Assembly: GCF_003226565.1 (NCBI RefSeq)
Contig: NZ_QKOE01000001.1
Coordinates: 434,001 to 498,000 of the forward strand
Direction: 5' to 3'
Source: Parazoarcus communis SWub3 = DSM 12120
GTDB taxonomy: Bacteria > Pseudomonadota > Gammaproteobacteria > Burkholderiales > Rhodocyclaceae
Length of the DNA: 64,000 bases
The first letter of the stretch is position 1. Every line of letters starts with the position of its first letter. The translations under genes were made by a program, and so were the position numbers. Below are positions 38,809 to 46,382 of the stretch, piece by piece. The notes below the pieces were generated by a model, which saw only the letters and a program-made list of their open reading frames with translations, did no database searches and was not told the DNA's origin.

Positions 38809-39321
38809 ATGCGACGCCTCATCCCCTTGCTGTGCACCGGCCTGCTTGCCACCCCCGCCCTGGCGGCAGAGCTCAAGCTCGACATTGAAGTTCCCCGCCT
38901 GAATGTCGCGGAATACCACCGCCCCTACGTCGCGGTGTGGATTGAAAAACCCGACAACAGTGTCGCAGCCAATCTGGCGGTGTGGTACGACACCAAGATG
39001 CGCAATGACGAAGGCACCAAGTGGCTCAAGGACATGCGCCAGTGGTGGCGACGCATCGGCCGCGATGTGGCGGTACCGATCGACGGCGTCACCAGCGCCA
39101 CCCGCGCCCCGGGGATGCACAGCATTTCCTTCGTCGAGGGCAAGTCACCCTTGGGCAAACTTGCTGCCGGTGAATACCGCCTGCAGATCGAAGCCGCACG
39201 TGAAGCCGGCGGCCGCGAGCTGGTCACCATCCCCTTCCAGTGGCCGCCCAAGCAAGCACTTGTCGAAAAAGCCAAGGGCGAGCATGAACTCGGCGCCCTC
39301 AGCCTTGAACTGAAGCCCTGA
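38809..39321 (+). CDS. DUF2271 exported protein
   Basis: A 170-aa protein with a signal peptide (cleavage after LAA near residue 20) and a DUF2271 domain: YVAVWIEKPDNSVAANLAVWYD, WLKDMRQWWRR and DGVTSATRAPG are typical. The family is a periplasmic beta-rich domain found beside PepSY membrane proteins and flavoproteins in iron-uptake loci. The role is unknown; the position between a PepSY and a DUF4198 gene suggests it handles the ferric complex or a redox partner in the periplasm. Confidence 0.87.
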   Translation: MRRLIPLLCTGLLATPALAAELKLDIEVPRLNVAEYHRPYVAVWIEKPDNSVAANLAVWYDTKMRNDEGTKWLKDMRQWWRRIGRDVAVPIDGVTSATRAPGMHSISFVEGKSPLGKLAAGEYRLQIEAAREAGGRELVTIPFQWPPKQALVEKAKGEHELGALSLELKP

Positions 39322-39357
39322 ATCCACTCATCCGCCCTATTACTCCGGGAGACCCAC

Positions 39358-40161
39358 ATGAAGCTCAAACTCGCCCTTGCCGCCCTGACCCTGTCACTGC
39401 AGTTCTCCACCGCCCAGGCCCATAGCGTATGGCTGGAGCCCTCCAGCACCGTGCTGTCGAAGGCGGCCTACATCACCGTGGCCGGCGCCGCAGGCAACGA
39501 CAAGTTCCACTACAACCACGCCGCCCTGCGCGGCCTCAACGAGAACTTCACCGCCATTGCCCCTGACGGCAGCACGGTGGCCCCCGAAAACCTGATGGCA
39601 GGCAAACTGCGTACGGTGTTCGACCTGAACCTGACGCAGTCCGGCACGTATCGCCTGGCCGTCGCCAGCGAAGGCATCATGGCAAGCTGGAAAGAAGGCG
39701 AACAAACCAAGCGCTTTCGCGGCAATGCCGAAGCGTTTGCCAAGGACGTTCCCGCCAACGCTACCGACCTTCGTGTCAACGAAGGCGTGAACCGGCTCGA
39801 AACCTTCGTCACCGTCGGCAAACCCACCGACATCAAGCCGATTGGCAAGGGGCTGGAACTGGTCCCGATCACCCATCCCAACGATCTGTTCGCAGGCGAA
39901 ACTGCAACCTTCCGTTTTGTCGTCGACGGCAAACCTGCCGCCGGGCTCGAGGTGCTGATCATGCGTGGTGGTTCGCGTTACCGGAACCAGCTCGAGGAGA
40001 TCAAGCTCACCACCGATGCGGAAGGCAAATTCTCCATCAAGTGGCCGGAAGCCGGCATGTACTGGCTGGATGCCGACGCCCAGGACGACAAGACCACCGT
40101 GCCGCAAGCCAGGGAGCGTCGCCTGAGCTACGTCGCCACCTTCGAAGTGCTGCCACAGTAA
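39358..40161 (+). CDS. DUF4198 exported protein
   Basis: A 267-aa periplasmic protein with a signal peptide (MKLKLALAALTLSLQ to about AQA, residue 21) directly followed by HSVWLEPS, the usual N-terminal His segment of DUF4198/NikM-like metal-uptake proteins. The rest is beta-sandwich-like with TFRFVVDGKPAAGLEVLIMRGG near 180-201. The family is linked to metal transport; the N-terminal histidine may bind metal. It starts 36 bases after the DUF2271 gene and precedes the flavoprotein by 14 bases. Confidence 0.87.
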   Translation: MKLKLALAALTLSLQFSTAQAHSVWLEPSSTVLSKAAYITVAGAAGNDKFHYNHAALRGLNENFTAIAPDGSTVAPENLMAGKLRTVFDLNLTQSGTYRLAVASEGIMASWKEGEQTKRFRGNAEAFAKDVPANATDLRVNEGVNRLETFVTVGKPTDIKPIGKGLELVPITHPNDLFAGETATFRFVVDGKPAAGLEVLIMRGGSRYRNQLEEIKLTTDAEGKFSIKWPEAGMYWLDADAQDDKTTVPQARERRLSYVATFEVLPQ

Positions 40162-40175
40162 GGCTTTTCCACGCC

Positions 40176-41552
40176 ATGCCGATCACGTCCGAACTCCCCC
40201 GGTTGTTGAGTGCAATCGCCGTGATCGGCAGCTACGGGGCCTTGTGCGCCATCATCGCCTGGCGCGAGCACAAGCGCCGCATCACTCATGCCGGATACGG
40301 CGCCCGACACGCACCGTTTGCTGCCGGCACCCAGCCGCTGACCCTGGTTTTCGCCAGCCAGACGGGTTTCGCCGAGGACATTGCCCTGGGCGCTGCCCAG
40401 CAGTTGCGCGATGCCGGCGTTCCTGCCGATGCCATGCCGCTCGAACAGCTGGATGCGGCGCGTCTGAGCGCAAGCTCGCGGCTGCTGTTCGTGGCGTCGA
40501 CCTGCGGTGACGGCGATGCGCCCGACAACGCCATGACCTTCGTCCAGCGCAGCATGACGGAGCAGACGAGCCTGGCCCATCTCGAATACGGCCTGCTCGC
40601 CCTCGGCGATCGCAGCTATCGCCATTTCTGCCGTTTTGGCCGCCAGTTAGACAACTGGCTGCAACAGAGCGGTGCGCGGCCCTTGTTCGAACGCATCGAG
40701 GTTGATCGCGGCGACGCAACCGCGCTCGCCGACTGGCAACACCGGCTTGGCCACTTGAGTGGCAGCGCCGACCTGCCGACTCGTAGTCAGCCCACCCTGT
40801 CGTCCTGGCAACTTGTCGAGCGGGCTCACCTCAACCCGGGCAGCGCCGGTCTACCCACGTACGATCTGAAACTGTCTCCGGCCGACGGATCGCCAATACA
40901 TTGGGAGGCTGGCGATCTGGTGCAGCTCACCCCCCCCGGCGACCCAACACACCCACGGGAATACTCGATCGCCTCCATTCCCGCAGAAGGCCACCTGCGC
41001 CTGCTCGTCCGCCAGCAGCAGCGTGCCGATGGCAGTCCCGGCGTGGCGTCAGGCTGGCTGACACGGGAGCTGCCCCCGGGCGAGCACATCGCACTGCGTA
41101 TCCGCCCGCATCGAAACTTCCGACTTGGCGACAATCTAAGGCGTCCGCTGATCCTGATCGGCAACGGCACCGGCCTCGCCGGCCTGCGCGCCCACCTGTC
41201 TGCCCGGATCGCCGCAGGCGATCATCGCAACTGGTTGATCTTTGGCGAACGCAACGCCCGCCACGACTTCTATTACCGCAACGAGATCGAGGGCTGGTTG
41301 GCGGGCGATCATATCGTTCGTGCAGACTTTGCCTTCTCGCGCGATCAGCAAGACCGCATCTATGTCCAGGATCTGATACTGAAGGGTGCCGACACCCTGC
41401 GCGACTGGGTTGCAGACGGCGCCGCCATCTACGTCTGCGGCAACGCGGTGGGCATGGCATCTGCTGTAGACCAGGCACTTGGCACGGTGCTGGGCAAGGA
41501 CGCACGTGACCAACTGCTGGCTGAAGGTCGATATCGTCGTGACGTGTATTGA
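40176..41552 (+). CDS. Membrane-anchored flavodoxin/ferredoxin-NADP-reductase fusion (CysJ-like)
   Basis: A 458-aa flavoprotein. An N-terminal membrane helix (about 10-29) is followed by a flavodoxin domain (FMN loop SQTGFAE, 61-67; STCGDGDAPDNA near 110) and a FAD/NADPH reductase domain (REYSIAS; LILIGNGTGLAGLRAHL; FGERNARHDFYY; AIYVCGN; RRDVY end). This is the architecture of sulfite-reductase flavoprotein and P450-reductase-type electron donors. Beside a PepSY protein it is likely to send NADPH electrons across the membrane for periplasmic ferric reduction. That role is inferred. Confidence 0.88.
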   Translation: MPITSELPRLLSAIAVIGSYGALCAIIAWREHKRRITHAGYGARHAPFAAGTQPLTLVFASQTGFAEDIALGAAQQLRDAGVPADAMPLEQLDAARLSASSRLLFVASTCGDGDAPDNAMTFVQRSMTEQTSLAHLEYGLLALGDRSYRHFCRFGRQLDNWLQQSGARPLFERIEVDRGDATALADWQHRLGHLSGSADLPTRSQPTLSSWQLVERAHLNPGSAGLPTYDLKLSPADGSPIHWEAGDLVQLTPPGDPTHPREYSIASIPAEGHLRLLVRQQQRADGSPGVASGWLTRELPPGEHIALRIRPHRNFRLGDNLRRPLILIGNGTGLAGLRAHLSARIAAGDHRNWLIFGERNARHDFYYRNEIEGWLAGDHIVRADFAFSRDQQDRIYVQDLILKGADTLRDWVADGAAIYVCGNAVGMASAVDQALGTVLGKDARDQLLAEGRYRRDVY

Positions 41553-41665
41553 ACGAGTCAGTCTCCACACGTCTCCCCAGCGCAGACTGATCGCCAAACT
41601 CAATCTTCAATCCGGGGAAGGACTGTCGTACAGCTACAACAGTGCAGCAGAAAAGCAAACACAGC

Positions 41666-41695
41666 TTGCACTTCATTACTGATAGTCATTATCAT
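41666..41695 (+). promoter_or_regulatory. Fur-controlled promoter of the second TonB-dependent receptor
   Basis: TTGCAC (41666-41671) and TATCAT (41690-41695), 18 bases apart. The Fur box TGATAGT-C-ATTATCA (41680-41694) matches 13 of 14 informative positions and overlaps the -10. Confidence 0.85.
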
Positions 41696-41787
41696 TTGTA
41701 TCACTAAGTAGCCAGCCACCCAACCGGTCACTCCCGGCCAGGACGCCAGCAAATCCGCTTCCTGCAACCGATCGGAGATCGACCTCG

Positions 41788-44082
41788 ATGGCTTACATCC
41801 AAAACAACAAGCACACCCCTTCCCGCACCGTACGGCTTCCCGAAACCGCAGCGCTCGCCGTACTCGCCCTGACCCTGCCCGGCATGGCTTCAGCCCAGCA
41901 AAACACACAGACCCTTTCCGAGGTCGAAGTCACATCGACCGTCGAAAACAGCTACAAGGCTGAAACCGTCTCCTCACCCAAATTTACCCAACCCCTGGTC
42001 GACACCCCGCAGACCATCACCGTCATCAAGAAGGAAATCCTTCAAGAGCAACAAGCCACCTCCCTGGTCGAAGCACTGCGCAACACGCCGGGCATCACGC
42101 TGCTGCTCGGCGAGGGAGGAAACAGCAACACCAAGGACAACATCTTCATGCGCGGCTTCGACACCTCGGGCAGCGTGTTTGTCGACGGTGTACGGGACCT
42201 GGGCAACTTCTCCCGCGACACCTTCAACACCGAACAGATCGAGATCTCGAAAGGGGCCGTCGGTGCCGACAATGGCCGTGGCGCACCGTCCGGTTACGTC
42301 AATCTGTCATCCAAGGCCCCGTTCGCCGACAACGCCGTCAGTGGCGGCATCAGTGTCAACGACGCCGAGAATGTGCGCCTCACCGCCGACCTGAACCGCA
42401 AGCTGGGCGAGAACACCGCCTTCCGCCTCAACGTGATGAAGCAGGAAGGCGGCGTGGCAGGTCGCGACGAGGTCGAGAACAATCGCTGGGGTATCGCGCC
42501 GTCGATCGCCTTCGGCCTCAACACCCCGACCCGTACCACCCTGTCCTATCTGCATATCGAGCAGAACAACGTGCCCGACGGCGGCATCTCGACCATCGGC
42601 CTGAAAGGCTTCTACAACGCAGCCCTGGCCGCCGCTGGCGTCGGCGCACGCAAGGTGGACACCGAGAACTTCTATGGCAGCGATGATGATTTTGAAGATG
42701 TGACCGTCGACATGTTCACCGTCAAGGTCGAACACGACATCGCCCCTGGCACAACGCTGCGCAACACCTCGCGCTGGGGCAAGGCGCGGCACGAGTTGAT
42801 GGTCACCGCGCCGGGCAACCCCAGCTACAACGCCACCAGCAACCCGAACGGCATCCAGGCATCCAATATCAACAACCCAGCCAGCTGGACGGTGCCACGC
42901 TCACGCCAGACCAAGTGGCAGGAAAACGAGTTGCTGACCAATCAGACCAATCTGACCACCGAGTTCGCCACCGGTCCGCTGACGCATACGGTGACCACCG
43001 GCATCGAGTTCATCCATGAACGCCAGCTGACCAAGACGCTGACCGGCGCGGGCACAATGGCCCCGGCCAACCTTTACAACCCGAACGCGAACGACGCGGT
43101 CACCGGCTACGGCCTCACCCCCAACGGCGCCCGCGCCGACGGCGAGACGATGACGATCGGCGCTTATCTGTTCGATACCATCAAGCTTGGTGAGCAGTGG
43201 CAGTTCTCTGGCGGGGTGCGCCTCGACCGCTACGACACCAAGGCCCGGAACGTCGTGCTATCGACCGCAACCAGTCACCCCACGCTACCGGTCGGCACCC
43301 TGGTACCGCAGAACGCCGAAGCCGATGACACCCTGGTGAGCTGGAAGGTGGGCGCGCTGTACAAGCCCACCGCCAATGGCAGCATCTACGCCGCCTACGC
43401 CAACTCCAAGCAACCGCCGGGGGGGTCGAACTTCACCCTCAGCACCACCGCCACCAACATCAACAACCCCAACATGGACCCGCAGGAAGCACAGACCATC
43501 GAACTGGGGACCAAATGGGACGTCCTCGACAACCGGCTGGCGCTGACCGCTGCGGTGTACCACACCGAAAACAAGAATGACCTGACCCAGACCGATCCAA
43601 TCACCGGCGACATTACCCAATGGGGCAAGAAGACGGTGCGCGGCATCGAACTGGGCGTTGTTGGCGCGATCACCCCTGCATGGCAGATCTCGGCCGGTCT
43701 GGCCAAGATGAAGACCGAAGTGAAGGAAGGCTCGGACACACAACAGGGCAACGCCATCAACTGGTCGCCTGAACTCACCTTCACTGCATGGACCAGCTAT
43801 CGCTTCCCCTTCGGTCTGACCATCGGCGGCGGCGCGCGCTACGTCGACTCGATGCTGCGCACCTCGACCAACACGACGGCCACGACGGTCATGCCGGAGA
43901 TCGAAGACTACTGGGTGTATGACGCAATGGCCTCCTACGCCATCAACAAGAACGTGACCATTCAGCTCAACCTCTACAACCTGACTGACGAGAAGTACAT
44001 CGCCTCGATCAACAACAACGGCTATCGCTACACCCCGGGCACCCCGCGCTCGGCCATGCTGTCAGCCAACTTCCAGTTCTAA
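41788..44082 (+). CDS. fiu: TonB-dependent catecholate siderophore receptor (Fiu-like)
   Basis: A 764-aa outer-membrane receptor: signal peptide (cleavage after ASA, about residue 36), TonB-box-like LSEVEVTS, a plug with [37 protein letters not shown] and [21 protein letters not shown], and a barrel ending ANFQF. The plug details fit the Fiu/PiuA group for monocatecholate-type siderophores. The next gene is PiuC/YbiX, the usual partner of Fiu, which supports the call. The symbol is by family; the ligand is untested. Confidence 0.87.
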   Translation: MAYIQNNKHTPSRTVRLPETAALAVLALTLPGMASAQQNTQTLSEVEVTSTVENSYKAETVSSPKFTQPLVDTPQTITVIKKEILQEQQATSLVEALRNTPGITLLLGEGGNSNTKDNIFMRGFDTSGSVFVDGVRDLGNFSRDTFNTEQIEISKGAVGADNGRGAPSGYVNLSSKAPFADNAVSGGISVNDAENVRLTADLNRKLGENTAFRLNVMKQEGGVAGRDEVENNRWGIAPSIAFGLNTPTRTTLSYLHIEQNNVPDGGISTIGLKGFYNAALAAAGVGARKVDTENFYGSDDDFEDVTVDMFTVKVEHDIAPGTTLRNTSRWGKARHELMVTAPGNPSYNATSNPNGIQASNINNPASWTVPRSRQTKWQENELLTNQTNLTTEFATGPLTHTVTTGIEFIHERQLTKTLTGAGTMAPANLYNPNANDAVTGYGLTPNGARADGETMTIGAYLFDTIKLGEQWQFSGGVRLDRYDTKARNVVLSTATSHPTLPVGTLVPQNAEADDTLVSWKVGALYKPTANGSIYAAYANSKQPPGGSNFTLSTTATNINNPNMDPQEAQTIELGTKWDVLDNRLALTAAVYHTENKNDLTQTDPITGDITQWGKKTVRGIELGVVGAITPAWQISAGLAKMKTEVKEGSDTQQGNAINWSPELTFTAWTSYRFPFGLTIGGGARYVDSMLRTSTNTTATTVMPEIEDYWVYDAMASYAINKNVTIQLNLYNLTDEKYIASINNNGYRYTPGTPRSAMLSANFQF

Positions 44083-44089
44083 GCGCATC

Positions 44090-44128
44090 GCGTCGAGCCC
44101 TTCTCCTGTGGGGGCTCGACGCATTTTT
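44090..44128 (+). terminator. Intrinsic terminator between the Fiu-like receptor and piuC
   Basis: GCGTCGAGCCC (44090-44100), 11-base loop, GGGCTCGACGC (44112-44122), then A and five T residues (44124-44128). A strong intrinsic terminator. The piuC ribosome site begins at 44129, so read-through past the hairpin would be needed for co-transcription. Confidence 0.85.
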
Positions 44129-44141
44129 GGGAGATTACTTC

Positions 44142-44822
44142 ATGATGCTGCACATTCCCGGCGTGCTCGACCCACAACAGGTCCGCGCCCTGCGCCAGAA
44201 ACTTGATCAGGCAAGCTGGATCGACGGCCTGAGCACCTCGGGCGAACAGGCCTCAAAGTGCAAGCGCAACCTGCAACTTGCACCTGACACGCCGTTGGCA
44301 CAGCAACTTGGGCAACAGATCCTGAGCGCACTTGGCAGCAATCCGCTGTTCATCTCCGCAGCCCTGCCCGCTCGCATCCTGCCACCCTACTTCAACCGCT
44401 ACGAGAACGGCGGCACCTTCGGCAACCATGTGGATAACGCCATCCGCATCGACCCCATCAACGGTCAGCGCCTGCGCACCGACGTATCCTCGACACTGTT
44501 CCTGTGCGATCCCGGCGAGTATGTCGGCGGCGAACTGATTGTGGACGACACCTACGGCACGCACAGCGTCAAGCTGCCTGCGGGTGACATGATCGTCTAC
44601 CCCTCGACCAGCCTGCATCGCGTCGAACCCGTCACCTCGGGCGCCCGCGTCTGTGCCTTCTTCTGGACGCAAAGCATGATCCGCGATGACGCCCGACGAC
44701 AGATGTTGTTCGATCTGGACGTCAACATCCAGAACCTGCGCCAACACATCGGCGACACAGCGGAAACCGTAAGCCTGACCAGTCATTATCACAACCTGCT
44801 GCGCATGTGGGCTGAGCTCTGA
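44142..44822 (+). CDS. piuC: Fe(II)/2-oxoglutarate PKHD-type hydroxylase PiuC (YbiX)
   Basis: A 226-aa member of the Fe2OG dioxygenase family. The iron triad and 2-oxoglutarate residues are visible as NHVDNAIR (His and Asp, about 96-103), [13 protein letters not shown] (second His and Arg, about 156-168), and GDMIVYPS between. PiuC/YbiX enzymes lie beside Fiu/PiuA receptors and are made in iron starvation; their substrate is not known. ATG 44142 follows GGGAG by eight bases; an upstream in-frame TTG lies in the terminator T-run and is unlikely. Confidence 0.92.
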   Translation: MMLHIPGVLDPQQVRALRQKLDQASWIDGLSTSGEQASKCKRNLQLAPDTPLAQQLGQQILSALGSNPLFISAALPARILPPYFNRYENGGTFGNHVDNAIRIDPINGQRLRTDVSSTLFLCDPGEYVGGELIVDDTYGTHSVKLPAGDMIVYPSTSLHRVEPVTSGARVCAFFWTQSMIRDDARRQMLFDLDVNIQNLRQHIGDTAETVSLTSHYHNLLRMWAEL

Positions 44823-44909
44823 GTCGACTGAGCCCGGAGTCCGTACTCGCCGGCACGACAACTCGCAATCCCGCCCAGCCCCCCCGAATCCCATCACGAC
44901 AACAGAACA

Positions 44910-44937
44910 CCCCCGCCACCTTCTTTGGTGGCGGGGG
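44910..44937. terminator. Hairpin between convergent piuC and the 99-aa gene
   Basis: CCCCCGCCACC (44910-44920), loop TTCTTT, GGTGGCGGGGG (44927-44937): eleven perfect pairs. It sits between convergent genes and can fold from either strand. T-runs are absent on both sides. Confidence 0.65.
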
Positions 44938-44960
44938 CAAGGCAGCTGGTCGATAGAGGC

Positions 44961-45260
44961 TCAGCAGCAGCGTGTACTGTTGCCGGAGGCCTCAAGCTCA
45001 CTCAATACGGCGTAGGCCTCCCACTCAGCCACCAGGTCGGCAGCACTCTCGCGAATGCAGCCGGCAATCTGCGGGTCGTCCCCGACCAGGCGCAGATGGG
45101 CCACGATGGCCTGTGCAATCGCCGGAGACTGACGTGCCGGGAAGCGCGACAGCAGATGCAACAAGGCGCTGACGGCGCGCGCCGGCTCGGCTGTATAAGG
45201 CTCGACACCCATCTGCATGCTCCCGGCCCGACGCCCGCAGCGCTCGCCCGGCGTGCTCAT
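44961..45260 (-). CDS. Small helical protein of unknown function, coupled to the S4 paralogue
   Basis: A 99-aa predicted alpha-helical protein I do not recognise. Core sequence: ARAVSALLHLLSRFP, then DDPQIAGCIRESAADLVAEW, and a C-terminal Cys pair (TRCC). Its ATG overlaps the stop of the S4 paralogue gene (ATGA, 45257-45260), so translation is probably coupled. It shares a pattern (ALxHL ... IAGC ... helix) with the 68-aa protein at 45994-46200 on the other side of the S4 gene. The earlier in-frame start would lie inside the S4 gene. Confidence 0.65.
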   Translation of the reverse strand: MSTPGERCGRRAGSMQMGVEPYTAEPARAVSALLHLLSRFPARQSPAIAQAIVAHLRLVGDDPQIAGCIRESAADLVAEWEAYAVLSELEASGNSTRCC

Positions 45261-45868
45261 ATGCGCACCGCGTAGTATTCGACCACATGCTGGATCTCGA
45301 CCGGGAAGGGCACCTCGCTGGCATCCGGCAAACGGGTCACCGTTGCCTTGCATGCGGCCTCATCGAAGCTGAGCCATTCCGGACGCGACAAAGCCGGCTC
45401 GACCAGCGACTCGGCCGCGCAGGGAATCTTGCGTCCCTTCTCGGTCAGCACAATGGTATCGCCAGGGCGGATACGGATGGACGGGATGTTGACCGAACGG
45501 CCATTGAGCAGCACATGCTTGTGACGCACCAACTGGCGTGCGGCAATCGTGGTCGGCGCAAAGCCGGCGCGGAACACGAAATTGTCCAGCCGCGATTCAA
45601 GCAGTTCCAACAGCTTATCGCCGGTAGGCGCCTTGGACCGCTTCGCCTCGCGGAACAAGCGTTGGATCTGGCTCTCGGTCAGCCCGTAATTGAAACGCAG
45701 CTTCTGCTTCTCGATCAGCTTCACACCGAAATCGGACTTGCGCTTCGGCCGCTGCCCATGCTGCCCCGGCGGGTAGTTTCGATCGCCCAGCGACTTGCGC
45801 GACAACCCGGGCAACTCCGTGCCGAGTGCTCGCATGACTTTCAACCTGGGACCGGTGTATCGGGACAC
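45257..45868 (-). CDS. Orphan paralogue of 30S ribosomal protein S4
   Basis: A 203-aa uS4-family protein: N-terminal SRYTGPRLKVMRALG, the PPGQHGQRPKRKSDFGV segment (about 33-49), EKQKLRFNYGL, and the S4 RNA-binding domain (about 90-155: LESRLDNFVFRAGFAPT, ARQLVRHKHVLLNGRSVNI). Ribosomal S4 normally sits in the alpha operon with rpsM, rpsK and rpoA; none are here, so this is probably a second copy or a specialised form. Start is GTG 45868, with GGAG six bases before it. It lies within a probable Fur-controlled unit with two small genes. Confidence 0.88.
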   Translation of the reverse strand: MSRYTGPRLKVMRALGTELPGLSRKSLGDRNYPPGQHGQRPKRKSDFGVKLIEKQKLRFNYGLTESQIQRLFREAKRSKAPTGDKLLELLESRLDNFVFRAGFAPTTIAARQLVRHKHVLLNGRSVNIPSIRIRPGDTIVLTEKGRKIPCAAESLVEPALSRPEWLSFDEAACKATVTRLPDASEVPFPVEIQHVVEYYAVRI

Positions 45869-45993
45869 GCTGTTCTCCTTGTGTGGTAATGGGTGAGTGT
45901 TGGGAGGAAAATGGAAGATCGCGACGGAGCGCGGCAAACAACTCGAGCGACGCCTGCTCGAAATCAGCGATGGGGTGCCGGGCTGCCACGACG

Positions 45994-46200
45994 TCAGCGC
46001 GGCTGATCAGCCAGCACACGATCGATCAACATTCTGGACAGGGCGACCTCTTCGCAGCCGGCAATGTCCTCAAGTTGATCAAGCAGCAGCCTCGCGTGAT
46101 GAACCGAACGCGGGCAGCCTGAATGCAGGTACTGCGACAAGTGCGTCAGCGCACCGAGCAGCAGTGCACTCTGATCACCCGCAAGCTGTGTGTTGTTCAT
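45994..46200 (-). CDS. Small protein of unknown function, first gene of a Fur-boxed unit
   Basis: A 68-aa predicted helical protein: MNNTQLAGDQSALLLGALTH, later LLLDQLEDIAGCEEVALSRMLID. I know no family. The start at 46200 is preceded by AAGGTG and lies about 25 bases downstream of the predicted transcription start. A TTGACA promoter overlapped by a strong Fur box faces it. The gap to the S4 paralogue is 125 bases with no clear terminator, so co-transcription is likely. Resemblance to the 99-aa protein at 44961 is weak but noticeable. Confidence 0.6.
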   Translation of the reverse strand: MNNTQLAGDQSALLLGALTHLSQYLHSGCPRSVHHARLLLDQLEDIAGCEEVALSRMLIDRVLADQPR

Positions 46201-46217
46201 GACGCACACCTTATTGT

Positions 46218-46260
46218 TGATAATGATTCTCACTATTTCCTATATTCTCATCCATGTCAA
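46218..46260 (-). promoter_or_regulatory. Fur-boxed promoter reading towards the 68-aa gene and S4 paralogue
   Basis: On the minus strand TTGACA (46260-46255) and AATAGT (46237-46232) are 17 bases apart. The Fur box TGATAAT-G-ATTCTCA (46218-46232) matches 13 of 14 informative positions and touches the -10, covering the predicted start near 46225. Confidence 0.75.
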
Positions 46261-46315
46261 GCACCTGACTCAAGCGACGCTCACGCGGAGAACCGTCCTT
46301 TCCATAGAACAAAGC

Positions 46316-46360
46316 TTGATCTGTATCATGAAAAGAACAACGAGACCGATTATCATTACC
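46316..46360 (+). promoter_or_regulatory. FNR- and Fur-type promoter of feoB
   Basis: TTGAT-CTGT-ATCAT (46316-46329) matches 9 of 10 positions of the FNR consensus. TATCAT (46351-46356) can serve as -10, which puts the FNR centre 40.5-41.5 bases before the predicted start near 46363. A Fur-like element CGAGACC-G-ATTATCA (46341-46355, 10 of 14) overlaps the -10. Anaerobic activation by FNR and repression by Fur of feo genes is known in E. coli. Confidence 0.65.
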
Positions 46361-46382
46361 TCAAAATCTATCGGACCCCCTC

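Noticed and set aside
45615-46019. Minus-strand frame of 134 codons between the 68-aa gene and the S4 paralogue
   Set aside because: It runs deep into the S4 gene in another frame and has no clear ribosome site. A frameshifted extension of the 68-aa gene cannot be fully excluded.
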